A stretch of 64,000 bases of DNA from Glycomyces niveus (GCF_017592475.1 NZ_JAGFNP010000007.1:1-64000); one strand, 5' to 3'; numbered from the stretch's first letter, positions 47,956 through 56,552 are shown. Numbers and translations: made by a program. The notes: generated by a model not told the origin, from the sequence alone.

Positions 47956-47986
47956 ACGCTCGCGTAGCGTGCCATTCACCTGGCAC
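47956..47986. promoter_or_regulatory. Two adjacent inverted repeats upstream of mdh
   Basis: ACGCT-N5-AGCGT at 47956-47970 abuts GTGCCA-N6-TGGCAC at 47969-47986, about 80 nt before the mdh ATG. They may be operators for a regulator of central metabolism. The rest of the 363-nt gap (47702-48064) shows no gene. Confidence 0.4.
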
Positions 47987-48064
47987 AAGGCGACGCTCGC
48001 GCCGCCGCCACCAACCCGAGGGCCTGCGAACCGCACAGGCAGCCTTAATGCAGAGGAGCATTCG

Positions 48065-49015
48065 ATGGGTAAGAAAGTCACGGTCGTCGGCGCCGGATTC
48101 TACGGCTCCACGACCGCCCAGCGCCTGGCCGAGTACGACATCTTCGACGAGGTCGTCCTCACCGACATCGTGGACGGCAAGCCCGAGGGCATCGCCCTCG
48201 ACATGAACCAGTCCCGCACCATCGAAGGCTTCGAGACCAAAGTCGTCGGCGCCACCACCGACAACGACGGCAACGGCTACGAGAAGACCGCCGGCTCCGA
48301 CGTCATCGTCATCACCGCCGGCCTCCCCCGCAAACCCGGCATGAGCCGCATGGACCTCCTCGAAGTCAACGCCAAGATCGTCCGCGGCGTCACCGAGAAC
48401 CTCGTCAAGCACTCCCCGAACGCCGTCATCATCGTCGTCTCCAACCCCCTCGACGAAATGACCGCGCTCGCCCAACTCGCCTCCGGCTTCCCCAAGAACC
48501 GGGTCCTCGGCCAGGCCGGCATGCTCGACACCGCGCGCTTCACCAACTTCGTCGCCGAAGAGCTCCAGGTCCCCGTCAAATCCGTCACCACCCTCACCCT
48601 CGGCTCCCACGGCGACACCATGGTCCCCGTCCCCAGCCAGTCCTCCGTCGACGGCAAGCCGCTCGCCGACCTCCTCCCCGCCGAGAAGATCGACGAACTC
48701 GTCGAGAAGACCCGCAACGGCGGCGCCGAGATCGTCGCCCTCCTCAAGACCGGCTCCGCCTACTACGCCCCCTCCGCCGCCGCCGCACGCATGGCCAAAG
48801 CCGTCGCCGAAGACTCCGGCGCCGTCATGCCCGTCTGCGCCTGGGTCGACGGCGAATACGGCATCTCCGGCGTCTACCTCGGCGTCAACGCCCAAATCGG
48901 CGCCGAAGGCGTCAAAGCCATCGTCGAAACCCCCCTCACCGACACCGAACTCGCCAACCTCAAAGAAGCCGCCGAAGCCGTCCGCACCAAGCAGGCCGAC
49001 GTCGCCGGACTCTAA
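48065..49015 (+). CDS. mdh: Malate dehydrogenase (LDH-like type)
   Basis: A 316-residue NAD-dependent dehydrogenase that interconverts malate and oxaloacetate in the citric acid cycle. VVGAGFYGSTTA (7-18) binds NAD and the catalytic histidine is H182 in LGSHGDTMVP. The active-site loop reads GLPRKPGMSR; arginine 89 at the specificity position marks malate rather than lactate dehydrogenase, which has glutamine. It belongs to the LDH-like group, unlike the cytosolic-type enzymes of mycobacteria and streptomycetes. GAGGAG lies before the ATG. Operator-like repeats lie upstream and a strong hairpin downstream. Confidence 0.93.
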   Translation: MGKKVTVVGAGFYGSTTAQRLAEYDIFDEVVLTDIVDGKPEGIALDMNQSRTIEGFETKVVGATTDNDGNGYEKTAGSDVIVITAGLPRKPGMSRMDLLEVNAKIVRGVTENLVKHSPNAVIIVVSNPLDEMTALAQLASGFPKNRVLGQAGMLDTARFTNFVAEELQVPVKSVTTLTLGSHGDTMVPVPSQSSVDGKPLADLLPAEKIDELVEKTRNGGAEIVALLKTGSAYYAPSAAAARMAKAVAEDSGAVMPVCAWVDGEYGISGVYLGVNAQIGAEGVKAIVETPLTDTELANLKEAAEAVRTKQADVAGL

Positions 49016-49031
49016 ACCCCACTGACACGAC

Positions 49032-49063
49032 GCAGGGGCGCTCCCGCAACGGAGCGCCCCTGC
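49032..49063 (+). terminator. Terminator after mdh
   Basis: GCAGGGGCGCTCC and GGAGCGCCCCTGC form a 13-bp perfect stem with a 6-nt loop, followed by ACCGTTTCC. Confidence 0.88.
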
Positions 49064-49116
49064 ACCGTTTCCCCCCATGCACCCGATATCGGATTCGACC
49101 ACCGCACCACGGTCGC

Positions 49117-49122
49117 TAGGCT
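49117..49122 (+). promoter_or_regulatory. Probable -10 element for the leaderless PAP2 gene
   Basis: TAGGCT ends 7 nt before the GTG at 49130. Confidence 0.5.
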
Positions 49123-49129
49123 AAAGCCC

Positions 49130-49873
49130 GTGACCGCCGTAGACCAGCGCCGCAAGACCGACACCCAGGTATGGCGGCCCTTCGTCCTCAGACGACCACG
49201 CTCATGGCTCCCCGAGATCGCCATGGCGGTCGCCTTCACCGCCATCACCATCCCCCTCGCCTGGCCCAGCCCCCTCATCGACCTCGACATCTGGATCCGC
49301 GACCTCGCCGACGCCAACCGCCCCGACTGGGCCAACCTCATCGCCATCCAGACCAACCGCCTCGGCCAAGGCGGCCTCCTCGGCGGCATCGCCCTCGGCA
49401 TCGCCGCCATCCTCGCCTGGCGCGGCCGCAACGTCCGCCCCCTCATCGCCTTCCTCGCCGCCTACGCCATGGCCGGCGCCGTCCTCGCCCTCAAATACAC
49501 CCTCCCCCGCGTCTACCCCCACTGGCCCGAAGCCTCCAACCCCCCCTACGCCGACGCCGCACAAGCCGTCCTCTTCTCCGGACTCGAACCCTCCGGCGCC
49601 TACCCCTCAGGCCACGTCCTCAACACCATCATCTGGTACGGCTTCATCGTGTTCCTCGTCGGCTCGCGCTGGCACCCCGCCCTGCGGCGGGCCTTCCTCA
49701 TCCTCCCGCCGATCATCGTCACCTTCTCCACCACCTACCTCGGCTTCCACTGGTTCACCGACACCCCCGCCGGACTCTGCATCGGCATCGTCATCCTCCG
49801 CACCGTCCAACGCGTCCCATGGGACACCGTCGAACTCCCCCTCTGGCTCGAACCCGAACGGCGATATCGCTAA
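49130..49873 (+). CDS. PAP2-family membrane phosphatase
   Basis: A 247-residue protein with about six transmembrane segments and the phosphatase motifs: KYTLPRVYP (Kx6RP-like), YPSGHV (PSGH) and the third motif around TTYLGFHWFTD, where the histidine and aspartate are kept but the usual arginine is threonine. Members remove phosphate from lipid phosphates such as undecaprenyl or phosphatidic/diacylglycerol pyrophosphates. Beside glycan genes a role in lipid-carrier recycling is plausible but unproven. The GTG at 49130 appears leaderless. Codons end nearly always in C. Confidence 0.87.
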   Translation: MTAVDQRRKTDTQVWRPFVLRRPRSWLPEIAMAVAFTAITIPLAWPSPLIDLDIWIRDLADANRPDWANLIAIQTNRLGQGGLLGGIALGIAAILAWRGRNVRPLIAFLAAYAMAGAVLALKYTLPRVYPHWPEASNPPYADAAQAVLFSGLEPSGAYPSGHVLNTIIWYGFIVFLVGSRWHPALRRAFLILPPIIVTFSTTYLGFHWFTDTPAGLCIGIVILRTVQRVPWDTVELPLWLEPERRYR

Positions 49874-49897
49874 CCGAGCCACCCGAAACCCGCACGG

Positions 49898-49903
49898 TAT
49901 CTT
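49898..49903 (+). promoter_or_regulatory. Probable -10 element for the leaderless permease gene
   Basis: TATCTT ends 6 nt before the ATG at 49910. Confidence 0.5.
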
Positions 49904-49909
49904 CGACAC

Positions 49910-51148
49910 ATGCCCACACCGCCGCGCGAGCGGCCGACCCTCCAGCGCCGCCTCGGACTCCCCTCCGCCATCACCATCGGGCTCGCCTCCATGCTCGGCG
50001 CCGGCGTCTTCGCCGTCTGGGCCCCCGCCGCCCGCGCCGCCGGATCCGGCCCCGGACTCCTCACCGCGCTCCTCATCGCCGGCGTCATCGCCTACTGCAA
50101 CGCCCGCTCCACCGCCCGCCTCGCCGCCCTCCACCCCCAAGCCGGCGGCGCCTACATCTACGGCACCCGCAGGCTCCACCCCGCCGCCGGCTTCACCGCC
50201 GGCTGGGCCTTCCTCGTCGGCAAGACCGCCTCAGCCGCCGCCATGGCCCTCACCCTCGGCGCCTACCTCCTCCCCGAACACCCCCGCGCCCTCGCCGCCG
50301 CGGCCGTCCTCGCCTTCTGCGCGATCAACCTCCTCGGCGTCAAGAAGACCGCCCTCGCCTCCGCCGTCTTCACCGCCATCACCCTCGCCGTCCTCGCCGC
50401 CGTCGTCATCGCCGGCACCACCGGCCCCGCCGCCGCCAGGCCCCTCGGCGACACCCACCCCTGGGGCGTCCTCACCGCCGCCGGATTCATCTTCTTCGCC
50501 TTCGCCGGCTACGCCCGCATCGCCACCCTCGGAGAAGAGGTCAAACACCCCGAACGCACGATCCCCCGGGCCGTCCCCATCGCCCTCGCGATCACCTTCA
50601 CCGTCTACCTGACCGTCGCCATCACGGTCCTCACCGTCCTCGGCGCAGGCACCCTCGCCGACTCCACCGCACCCCTCGCCGACCTCGCCGGCGCCAGCGC
50701 ACCCGCCCTCAAACCCGTCGTCGCCATCGGCGCGGGCGTCGCCGTCGCCGGCGTCCTCCTCAGCCTCCTGGCCGGCATCGGCCGCACCGCACTCGCCATG
50801 GCCCGCGACCGGCGCCTCCCGGGCGCGCTCGCCGCCGTCTCCGAACGCTTCGGGGTCCCCTGGGCGGCCGAAGTCGCCGCGAGCGCCCTCGTCCTCATCC
50901 TGGTGACCACAATGGACCTGACGGGCGCGATCGGCTTCTCCAGCTTCTGCGTCCTCGTCTACTACGGCGTCGCCAACGCCTCCGCGACCACCCTCGACCG
51001 GCGCGACCCGCTCCCATGGCTCGGCCTCGCCGGATGCCTCCTCGTCGCCGCGAGCCTCCCGCTCCCGTCAGTACTCGGCGGCCTCGCCGTATTCGCCGCA
51101 GGCGCCGGCTGGTACGCGATCACCGAACACCGAACGCGCACAGCCTGA
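49910..51148 (+). CDS. APC-family amino-acid permease
   Basis: A 412-residue transporter with about 11-12 hydrophobic segments. GLASMLGAGVFAVWAPAARAAG matches the first, unwound APC helix (GxGxF), HPQAGGAYIYG the second conserved segment and FAFAGYARIATLGEEVKHPERTIPRAV the sixth helix and loop. APC permeases carry amino acids or amines with protons; substrate not predictable. It begins leaderless 36 nt after the PAP2 stop and may be co-transcribed with it or start on its own. Codons are strongly C-ending. Confidence 0.88.
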   Translation: MPTPPRERPTLQRRLGLPSAITIGLASMLGAGVFAVWAPAARAAGSGPGLLTALLIAGVIAYCNARSTARLAALHPQAGGAYIYGTRRLHPAAGFTAGWAFLVGKTASAAAMALTLGAYLLPEHPRALAAAAVLAFCAINLLGVKKTALASAVFTAITLAVLAAVVIAGTTGPAAARPLGDTHPWGVLTAAGFIFFAFAGYARIATLGEEVKHPERTIPRAVPIALAITFTVYLTVAITVLTVLGAGTLADSTAPLADLAGASAPALKPVVAIGAGVAVAGVLLSLLAGIGRTALAMARDRRLPGALAAVSERFGVPWAAEVAASALVLILVTTMDLTGAIGFSSFCVLVYYGVANASATTLDRRDPLPWLGLAGCLLVAASLPLPSVLGGLAVFAAGAGWYAITEHRTRTA

Positions 51149-51249
51149 CCACGCGGCCGCTGATGCGGCGGCGGACGCGCCGAAGAAGAAGCCCGCCATC
51201 ACCGCTCACCAAAGCGGCGCGCCGGCGCAGCACCCGCCTTGCTTGGCGT

Positions 51250-51642
51250 CTACCGTTCAGCGCGGCGCTGATCCCGGGCGGCCCTGAGCCGGCGGACCAC
51301 CGCCGGCTGCTCCGCGGCCGCCTCCGGGTGGTCGATGAGCCGCGCCAGATGCTGGTAGTACCGCTCGGGGGAGAGCTCCAGCTCGTCGCTGATCGCCTGC
51401 GTCTTCGCGCCCGACGCGCGCCACCAGCGCGCCTCGAACGCCAGGAGCCGCGACTCGAGCGCACTCAGCTTCGACTCGGGCTCGCGCGACTCCCGCTGGG
51501 GAGCGGCTTGCTTCGGGGGCGCCTCCCGTGCCGGACGAGAGGCCTCATGCGGCCCGCGCGCAGGGCGCGGCACCGGCAGGAGCTCCTCACCTCCCTGGCG
51601 CGCACGCGAAACGGACTCGGCGGGGCGTTGGCCGGGAGGCAT
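51250..51642 (-). CDS. DUF3263 domain protein
   Basis: A 130-residue protein. Residues 1-60 are Pro/Arg/Glu-rich and disordered; residues 62-125 form the DUF3263 domain, recognised by LLAFEARWWRASGAKTQAI, ELSPERYYQHLARLIDHPEA and VVRRLRAARDQRR. The domain looks like a helix-turn-helix of a sigma-70 region 4 or DNA-binding type, and it is widespread in actinobacteria without defined function. It is located directly downstream of the HAD phosphatase gene on the same strand with 11 nt between them, so probably one transcript. Confidence 0.85.
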   Translation of the reverse strand: MPPGQRPAESVSRARQGGEELLPVPRPARGPHEASRPAREAPPKQAAPQRESREPESKLSALESRLLAFEARWWRASGAKTQAISDELELSPERYYQHLARLIDHPEAAAEQPAVVRRLRAARDQRRAER

Positions 51643-51653
51643 GGGGCAGCTCC

Positions 51654-52439
51654 TTACTCGATCCAGTCGATGAGGTCCGCCACCGAATCCTTGACGTGGT
51701 TCGGCCGGAAGGGGTAGCGCTCGACTTCTTCCATAGTGTCAGTGACCCCCGACAAAACGAGGACCGTCTCGAGCCCGGCCTCGAGGCCCGACAGCACGTC
51801 GGTGTCCATGCGGTCGCCGATCATCACCGTCGTCTCCGAGTGGGCCCCGATGCGGCGCAACGCGTTCCGCATCATCAGAGGGTTGGGCTTCCCCGGGAAG
51901 TACGCCTCTGAACCCGTCGCGGCAGTGATCATCGCCGCAACCGCGCCCACACCGAGCATCAAGCCCTCCGGGCTCGGCCCGGTCGTGTCCGGGTTCGTGC
52001 AGATCAACCGCGAGCCGGACTTGACCAGCCGCACCGCCGTCGTGAGCGCCCCGAAGTCGTACCGGCGGGTCTCCCCGAGCACCACGTAGTCGGGCCGGTA
52101 GTCGGTGAGCACGTACCCGATCTCGTGCAGGGCCGTGGTCAGGCCCGCCTCGCCGATCACATACGCCGAGCCCTTGGGCCGCTGCGACTGCAGGAAGTCC
52201 GCCGTCGCCATCGCCGAGGTGTAGATCGACTCGACCGGCACCTGCAGCCCGGAGTTCTTCAGCCGCACATGCAGGTCGCGCGGAGTGTAGATCGAGTTGT
52301 TCGTCAGGACGAGGAACCGCTTCCCCGCCGTCTGCAGCTTCTCGATGAGCTTGTTGGCGCCGGGTACCGGCACGCCCTCGTGGACGAGCACGCCGTCCAT
52401 GTCCGAGAGCCAGCTGTCGAAGGGTCCAGGTGTAGTCAT
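51654..52439 (-). CDS. HAD-IIA family phosphatase (NagD-like)
   Basis: A 261-residue hydrolase. The nucleophile motif is SDMDGVL (D13, D15), motif II is VLTNNS, the C2 cap domain lies between, and the C-terminal PGKPNPLMMRNAL and MIGDRMDTDVLSGLEAGLETVLVLSGVT supply motifs III and IV. NagD-like enzymes dephosphorylate small phosphates such as UMP, glycerol phosphate or sugar phosphates. The ATG at 52439 is chosen; an in-frame ATG at 52448 is equally possible since neither has a clear ribosome binding site. Divergent from the microprotein/nitrobindin operon. Confidence 0.9.
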   Translation of the reverse strand: MTTPGPFDSWLSDMDGVLVHEGVPVPGANKLIEKLQTAGKRFLVLTNNSIYTPRDLHVRLKNSGLQVPVESIYTSAMATADFLQSQRPKGSAYVIGEAGLTTALHEIGYVLTDYRPDYVVLGETRRYDFGALTTAVRLVKSGSRLICTNPDTTGPSPEGLMLGVGAVAAMITAATGSEAYFPGKPNPLMMRNALRRIGAHSETTVMIGDRMDTDVLSGLEAGLETVLVLSGVTDTMEEVERYPFRPNHVKDSVADLIDWIE

Positions 52440-52485
52440 GCTCAACATCTTGCCATCGCTCGGAGAAAACGACGAGGACCGGACG

Positions 52486-52491
52486 TAAAGT
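52486..52491 (+). promoter_or_regulatory. Probable -10 element for the leaderless microprotein/nitrobindin operon
   Basis: TAAAGT ends 7 nt before a GTG at 52499, the same spacing as at other leaderless starts in the window. It supports the short reading frame at 52499-52594 as a real gene. Confidence 0.45.
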
Positions 52492-52498
52492 GGTGCCC

Positions 52499-52594
52499 GT
52501 GGAGACGGCATTGACGGCCGTGCTCGTCATCGCCGCAGGCGCCATGGCGGGCGCACTCGGCTACTGGACCATTCGAACCGCGAGGAACAAATGA
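52499..52594 (+). CDS. 31-residue single-pass membrane microprotein
   Basis: A very short frame from GTG 52499 to TGA 52594. It encodes one hydrophobic helix (LTAVLVIAAGAMAGALGYW) flanked by META and a basic end, TIRTARNK, so the C terminus should be cytoplasmic. Its stop overlaps the start of the nitrobindin-like gene by 4 nt (ATGA, 52591-52594), and a -10-like TAAAGT sits 7 nt upstream. An in-frame GTG at 52493 is possible. It may be a small membrane partner of the following protein or may serve mainly to couple translation. No family recognised. Confidence 0.55.
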   Translation: METALTAVLVIAAGAMAGALGYWTIRTARNK

Positions 52595-53181
52595 GCGAGC
52601 GCGAAGTACCCGAAGAGTTCGCCTCGACCTTCCAAAAGGTCGAGCCCTACCCGTTCGAGGAGACCGACGACCTCCGCCGCGGGCCCAACCTGCACGACGA
52701 CCTCCTGCCCCTGCTGCCCCTCGTCGGCCGCTGGCGCGGCCGCGGCCAAGGCGGCTACCCCGGCACCGAGGACTTCCTGTACGCCCAGGAGATCAGCTTC
52801 GTCCACGACGGCCGGCCGTTCCTGCGCTACCACGCGCGCTCCTGGATCATCGACGCCGACGGCAAGCCCGTACGCCCCGCGGCCCAGGAGACCGGCTGGT
52901 GGCGCGTGGTCAAGGGCGACGACCCCAAGCGCCCCGAGATCGAAGTGCTCCTCTCGCACCCCACCGGGATCCTCGACCTGTACTACGGCCACGTGGACGG
53001 CATGCAGATCGAGATCGCCACCGACGCGGTGGTGCGCAGCCCGCAGGCGAAAGAGGTCACCGCTGGCAAGCGGCTGTACGGCATCGTGGAAGGCGCGCTC
53101 ATGTACGCCCAGGAGATGGCCGCCGAAGGCAAGCCGCTGAGCCCCCACTTGAGCGCCAGCTTGAACCGCGTGGCCGGGTAG
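52591..53181 (+). CDS. Nitrobindin-like heme protein (FABP/THAP4-type beta-barrel)
   Basis: A 196-residue protein of the nitrobindin family, a ten-stranded beta-barrel that binds heme. The signature GRWRGRGQGGYPG lies near residues 45-57, followed by FLRYHARSW, ETGWWRVV and EVLLSHPTGILDLYYG. A histidine near the C-terminal helix (LSPHLSASLNRV) is the likely axial heme ligand. Members bind nitric oxide and may detoxify peroxynitrite. The actinobacterial group is often annotated FABP family or DUF1794. Translation is coupled to the preceding microprotein. Confidence 0.88.
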   Translation: MSEREVPEEFASTFQKVEPYPFEETDDLRRGPNLHDDLLPLLPLVGRWRGRGQGGYPGTEDFLYAQEISFVHDGRPFLRYHARSWIIDADGKPVRPAAQETGWWRVVKGDDPKRPEIEVLLSHPTGILDLYYGHVDGMQIEIATDAVVRSPQAKEVTAGKRLYGIVEGALMYAQEMAAEGKPLSPHLSASLNRVAG

Positions 53182-53272
53182 GCGTCGAGTATTTCGTTGT
53201 GGCGGGCGGCCGGGCTGGTGTGTCCGGCCGCCCGCTGGTGTCCTCCACGTGGAGGTGCGCAGTCCGTGCGGG

Positions 53273-53304
53273 GACCGCGCGCGGGTGGCTTCCCGCGCGC
53301 GGTC
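53273..53304. terminator. Hairpin after the nitrobindin-like gene
   Basis: GACCGCGCGCGGG (53273-53285) and CCCGCGCGCGGTC (53292-53304) form a 13-bp perfect stem with a 6-nt loop, about 90 nt after the stop. Confidence 0.75.
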
Positions 53305-53421
53305 TCGGTATGGCGACGTTCGCGAATCCCCTTGTCTCGCCGCCATCCCGCAGGGCCAGATGGCTTTTTTGCCTCAAGGCTGACACGTTCCGCAATTGGT
53401 CGGCGACAGAAAGTTTCCGGC

Positions 53422-53576
53422 TGTGGATAACTTCTTGATGGTGTGATGCAGCGCGCGCCGTCGCCTTGCGGGGCTTCGTGGTTGCGTGGCTGGTGGTGGC
53501 GGTTGTGCGGCGCATTCATCAAGCGTGTCACGCCTTGTTGCGGAGCGGCAACGACGAGTTTCTTGCCTGTGGATAA
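53422..53576 (-). promoter_or_regulatory. Two perfect DnaA boxes in a convergent intergenic region
   Basis: TGTGGATAA, the complement of TTATCCACA, occurs at 53422-53430 and 53568-53576, both reading on the minus strand and each within a shared AAGTTATCCACAG context followed by GAAAC or AGAAAC. They lie downstream of both the nitrobindin-like and helicase genes, as the first pair does. The 416-nt gap (53182-53597) has no supported gene. Confidence 0.6.
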
Positions 53577-53597
53577 CTTTGGGAAGCGCTGGGGCGC

Positions 53598-55967
53598 TTA
53601 GAAGTCTCCCGGCCACAGGTCGTCGTCCGCCTCGGCGGGCTCGGGTTCGAGTTCGGGCTTGTCCCTGAACACCGTCGACTTGATCGGACCTTCGCCCGCC
53701 TTCAGTAGCAGGCTGAGGACCGCGATCGCGCCCTTCTTGTGCAGCGGCTCGTTGCCGTTGCCGCACTTGGGGCTCTGGATGCAGCTCGGGCAGCCGAAAC
53801 GGCAGTCGCAGCTCGCGATCGCCTCCTGCGTGGCGCGCAGCCAGTCCGTCCACTTGCGGAACGCCTGCTCCGCGAAACCCGCACCGCCCGGGTGGCCGTC
53901 GTAGACGAACACCGTCGGCAGCTCCGTGTCCATGTGCGCGGGCGTCGACAGCCCGCCGATGTCCCACCGGTCGCATGTGGCGACCAGCGGCAGCAGTCCG
54001 ATCGAGGCGTGCTCGGCCGCGTGGAGCGAACCCGCCAGGTCCGGGACCCCTTCCAGCGCTTCGGGTTCCACCGTCCACCACACCGCGACCGTGCGCAGCG
54101 TCTGCGGCGGCAGGTCCAGCGGCTGCGTGTCGATCACCTCGCCCGAAGGCAGCCTGCGGCGCTGGTACGAGATCACGTTCGACGTCACCTCGACCTCGCC
54201 CAGGCACAGGGTCACGTCGCCCATCTCCAGGCGCTCGCGCTCCGACAGCACCTCCAGGTGCGTGATCTCCTGCGCGCTCGTCATCCACGGCGGTTTCGCC
54301 GCGTGGACCAGCGCCAGGCCGTCCTCGAGATCGAGATCGTCCACAATGTACGACTCGCCCTGATGCAGATACAGCGCCCCCTGGTGCACCAGCCGGTGCG
54401 ACGCCGCCGTGTCGATCGTGCCGATCAGCCGGCCCGTCTTCGTCTCCGCGATGTCGACGCCCATGGGACCTGAACCGCGCAAGGTGACCTCGGGACGCTC
54501 CGACCCGATCCAGTAGTACCGCCCGCCCGGCCGGCGCCGCAGCAGCTTCTGCTCGCACAGCCGCTCCGCAACCTCCCGGCTGCCCGGGATCGCGTCCAGG
54601 TCCGCGTCCTTCAGCGGCAGCTCCTCCGCCGCCAGGCACAGGTGCCCGGCCAGGACGTACGGGTTCGACGGGTCGCAGACGCTCGCCTCCACCGGCCGGT
54701 CGAAGATCGCCTCCGGGTGGTGCACCAGGTACGTGTCGAGCGGGTCGTCCTTCGCGAGCATCACCGCCAGCGCCTCGGTGTCGCCCCGGCCCGCGCGGCC
54801 GATCTGCTGCCAGAAGCTCGCGAGCCGGCCGGGGTAGCCGCAGAGGAGGACGGCGTCGAGGCCGGTGACGTCGATGCCGAGTTCGAGGGCGTTGGTGGTG
54901 GCGACGCCGAGGAGGCGGCCTTCGCGGAGGTCGGATTCGAGGTCGCGGCGGTGTTCGCGGAGGTAGCCGGCGCGGTAGGCGGCGATGCGGTCGGCGGCGG
55001 GGTCGGCGCCGAGGCGGGATTTGGCTTCCGCGGCGACGATTTCGGCGCCGCGGCGGGAGGGGACGAAGGCGAGGGTGCGGATGCCGCGGCGGGTGAGTTG
55101 GGCGAGCATGCGGGCGGTTTCGCTGAGGGTGGAGGCCTGTTGGGGTTCGCCTTCGATCTCGTAGGTGACCGGTTCCCAGAGGGCGACGGTGGCGCCGGGG
55201 TGGGGTGAGTAGTCGTGGGTGACGGCGACGGCGGGTCGGCCGGTGAGGACGGCGAGGGAGGCGGCGGGGTTGGCGGCGGTGGCGCTGGCGGCGATGACGG
55301 TGGGGTGGGCGCCGTAGTGCTCGGCGAGGCGGAGGAGGCGGCGGAGGGTGAGGGCGACGTGGGCGCCGAAGACGCCGCGGTAGACGTGGCATTCGTCGAT
55401 GACGACGTATTTGAGGTTTTTGAGGAGGGAGCGCCACATGCGGTGGCGGGGGAGGAGGGAGTGGTGGAGGAGGTCGGGGTTGGAGAGGACGAGGTTGGCG
55501 AAGCGCTGGGCCCATTGGCGGTGTTCGAAGGGGGTGTCGCCGTCGACGATGGCGGGGATGAGGCCGGGGAGGTCGAATTCGCCGACGGCTCGGGCTTGGT
55601 CGGCGGCGAGGGCTTTGGTGGGGGCGAGGTAGATGGTGCGGCCTTCGCCTTGGGTGGCGGCTTCGGTGAGGAGGGGGAGGAGGTAGGCGAGGCTTTTGCC
55701 GGAGGCGGTGCCGGTGGCGACGATGACGTCGCGGCCTTCGTGGGCGTGGGTGGCGGCTTCGGCCTGGTGGGGCCAGAGGCGGGTGATGCCGGTGTCGCCC
55801 AAGGCGTCGCGGACGGTGTCGGGGACCCATTGGGGCCAGTCGGTGCGCACGGGTCGGCGCGGCGGGAGGCGGCGCAGGTGGCGCAGGCCGCCCATCCTTG
55901 GCGAAGCTTGCGAGCCATACATTGGCTCGTCGGCTTCGAGGGCGGCGATCAGCTGGTCGACGGACAC
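53598..55967 (-). CDS. DEAD/DEAH-box helicase of the YprA/MrfA family
   Basis: A 789-residue superfamily 2 helicase. Motif I is ATGTASGKS, motif II DECH, motif III SATA and motif VI QQIGRAGRG, with ATNALELGIDV before it. The C-terminal domain has four cysteines in CDCRFGCPSCIQSPKCGNGN, the DUF1998/MrfA zinc-cluster region. B. subtilis MrfA acts in DNA repair after mitomycin damage, and Mycobacterium has a related protein (Rv3649, SftH type). The GTG at 55967 is the first plausible start, with an in-frame ATG at about 55922 as alternative. The 5-prime 1.1 kb uses C/A-ending codons, then usage switches near 54.83 kb. Confidence 0.9.
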   Translation of the reverse strand: MSVDQLIAALEADEPMYGSQASPRMGGLRHLRRLPPRRPVRTDWPQWVPDTVRDALGDTGITRLWPHQAEAATHAHEGRDVIVATGTASGKSLAYLLPLLTEAATQGEGRTIYLAPTKALAADQARAVGEFDLPGLIPAIVDGDTPFEHRQWAQRFANLVLSNPDLLHHSLLPRHRMWRSLLKNLKYVVIDECHVYRGVFGAHVALTLRRLLRLAEHYGAHPTVIAASATAANPAASLAVLTGRPAVAVTHDYSPHPGATVALWEPVTYEIEGEPQQASTLSETARMLAQLTRRGIRTLAFVPSRRGAEIVAAEAKSRLGADPAADRIAAYRAGYLREHRRDLESDLREGRLLGVATTNALELGIDVTGLDAVLLCGYPGRLASFWQQIGRAGRGDTEALAVMLAKDDPLDTYLVHHPEAIFDRPVEASVCDPSNPYVLAGHLCLAAEELPLKDADLDAIPGSREVAERLCEQKLLRRRPGGRYYWIGSERPEVTLRGSGPMGVDIAETKTGRLIGTIDTAASHRLVHQGALYLHQGESYIVDDLDLEDGLALVHAAKPPWMTSAQEITHLEVLSERERLEMGDVTLCLGEVEVTSNVISYQRRRLPSGEVIDTQPLDLPPQTLRTVAVWWTVEPEALEGVPDLAGSLHAAEHASIGLLPLVATCDRWDIGGLSTPAHMDTELPTVFVYDGHPGGAGFAEQAFRKWTDWLRATQEAIASCDCRFGCPSCIQSPKCGNGNEPLHKKGAIAVLSLLLKAGEGPIKSTVFRDKPELEPEPAEADDDLWPGDF

Positions 55968-56192
55968 CGTCCAATGATGCCGCAGCCCGCCGACAGGGTG
56001 GTGCGGCGGCGGGGGCGGGCACCCGCAATTCGGTCATACGCTCCCGGCTCCACTCCACTGGGAACGCAGTACGCTTATGGGCCAAGACACAGTGATCACC
56101 GGCCCGAGCGGGGACCGGGCCCGCCCGAGGCCCGCCTGCGCGCGCCGCCGCGGCCGTGGCCGCGGGTTTCGCCGAGAGAGGGGAGCGACGGC

Positions 56193-56552
56193 GTGAGGGG
56201 AACATCAGGTGATGGCGCGGCCGAGCCCGAGCTGGGGCTGGGCCTCTCCGAGGTCGGCGATTACGCGGTCATCAGCGTGACCGGTGAGATCGACATGTAC
56301 ACGGCGCCGCAGTTGCGGGAGGCCGTGCGGCAGCTGGCCGCGGAGGGTCGGATGCGGGTCGCGATCGACCTGACGACGACGGAGTTCTGCGATTCGACGG
56401 GTCTGGGCGTGCTCATCGGGGCGCGGCGGCGCCTGTCGGATTCGGGCGGGAGTCTCGTGGTGGTGTGCGCGAATCCGCGGATCCGGAAGCTGCTGGACTT
56501 GACCGGTCTCGACAAGGTGCTCGATGTCCGGGAAGCGGTGCCCGGCGAGTGA
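56193..56552 (+). CDS. bldG: Anti-sigma factor antagonist, BldG-like STAS domain
   Basis: A 119-residue STAS protein: YAVISVTGEIDMYTAPQLREAV, then DLTTTEFCDSTGLGVLIGARRR with the phosphorylatable serine S68 in DSTGL. In S. coelicolor BldG is the ortholog by gene order (helicase, bldG, anti-sigma gene, then hppA and topA as I recall) and controls development and antibiotic production through several anti-sigma factors. A GTG at 56193 follows GGGGAG. Its stop overlaps the GTG of the partner gene. The ortholog assignment rests on synteny and motif; it has not been tested by alignment. Confidence 0.88.
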   Translation: MRGTSGDGAAEPELGLGLSEVGDYAVISVTGEIDMYTAPQLREAVRQLAAEGRMRVAIDLTTTEFCDSTGLGVLIGARRRLSDSGGSLVVVCANPRIRKLLDLTGLDKVLDVREAVPGE

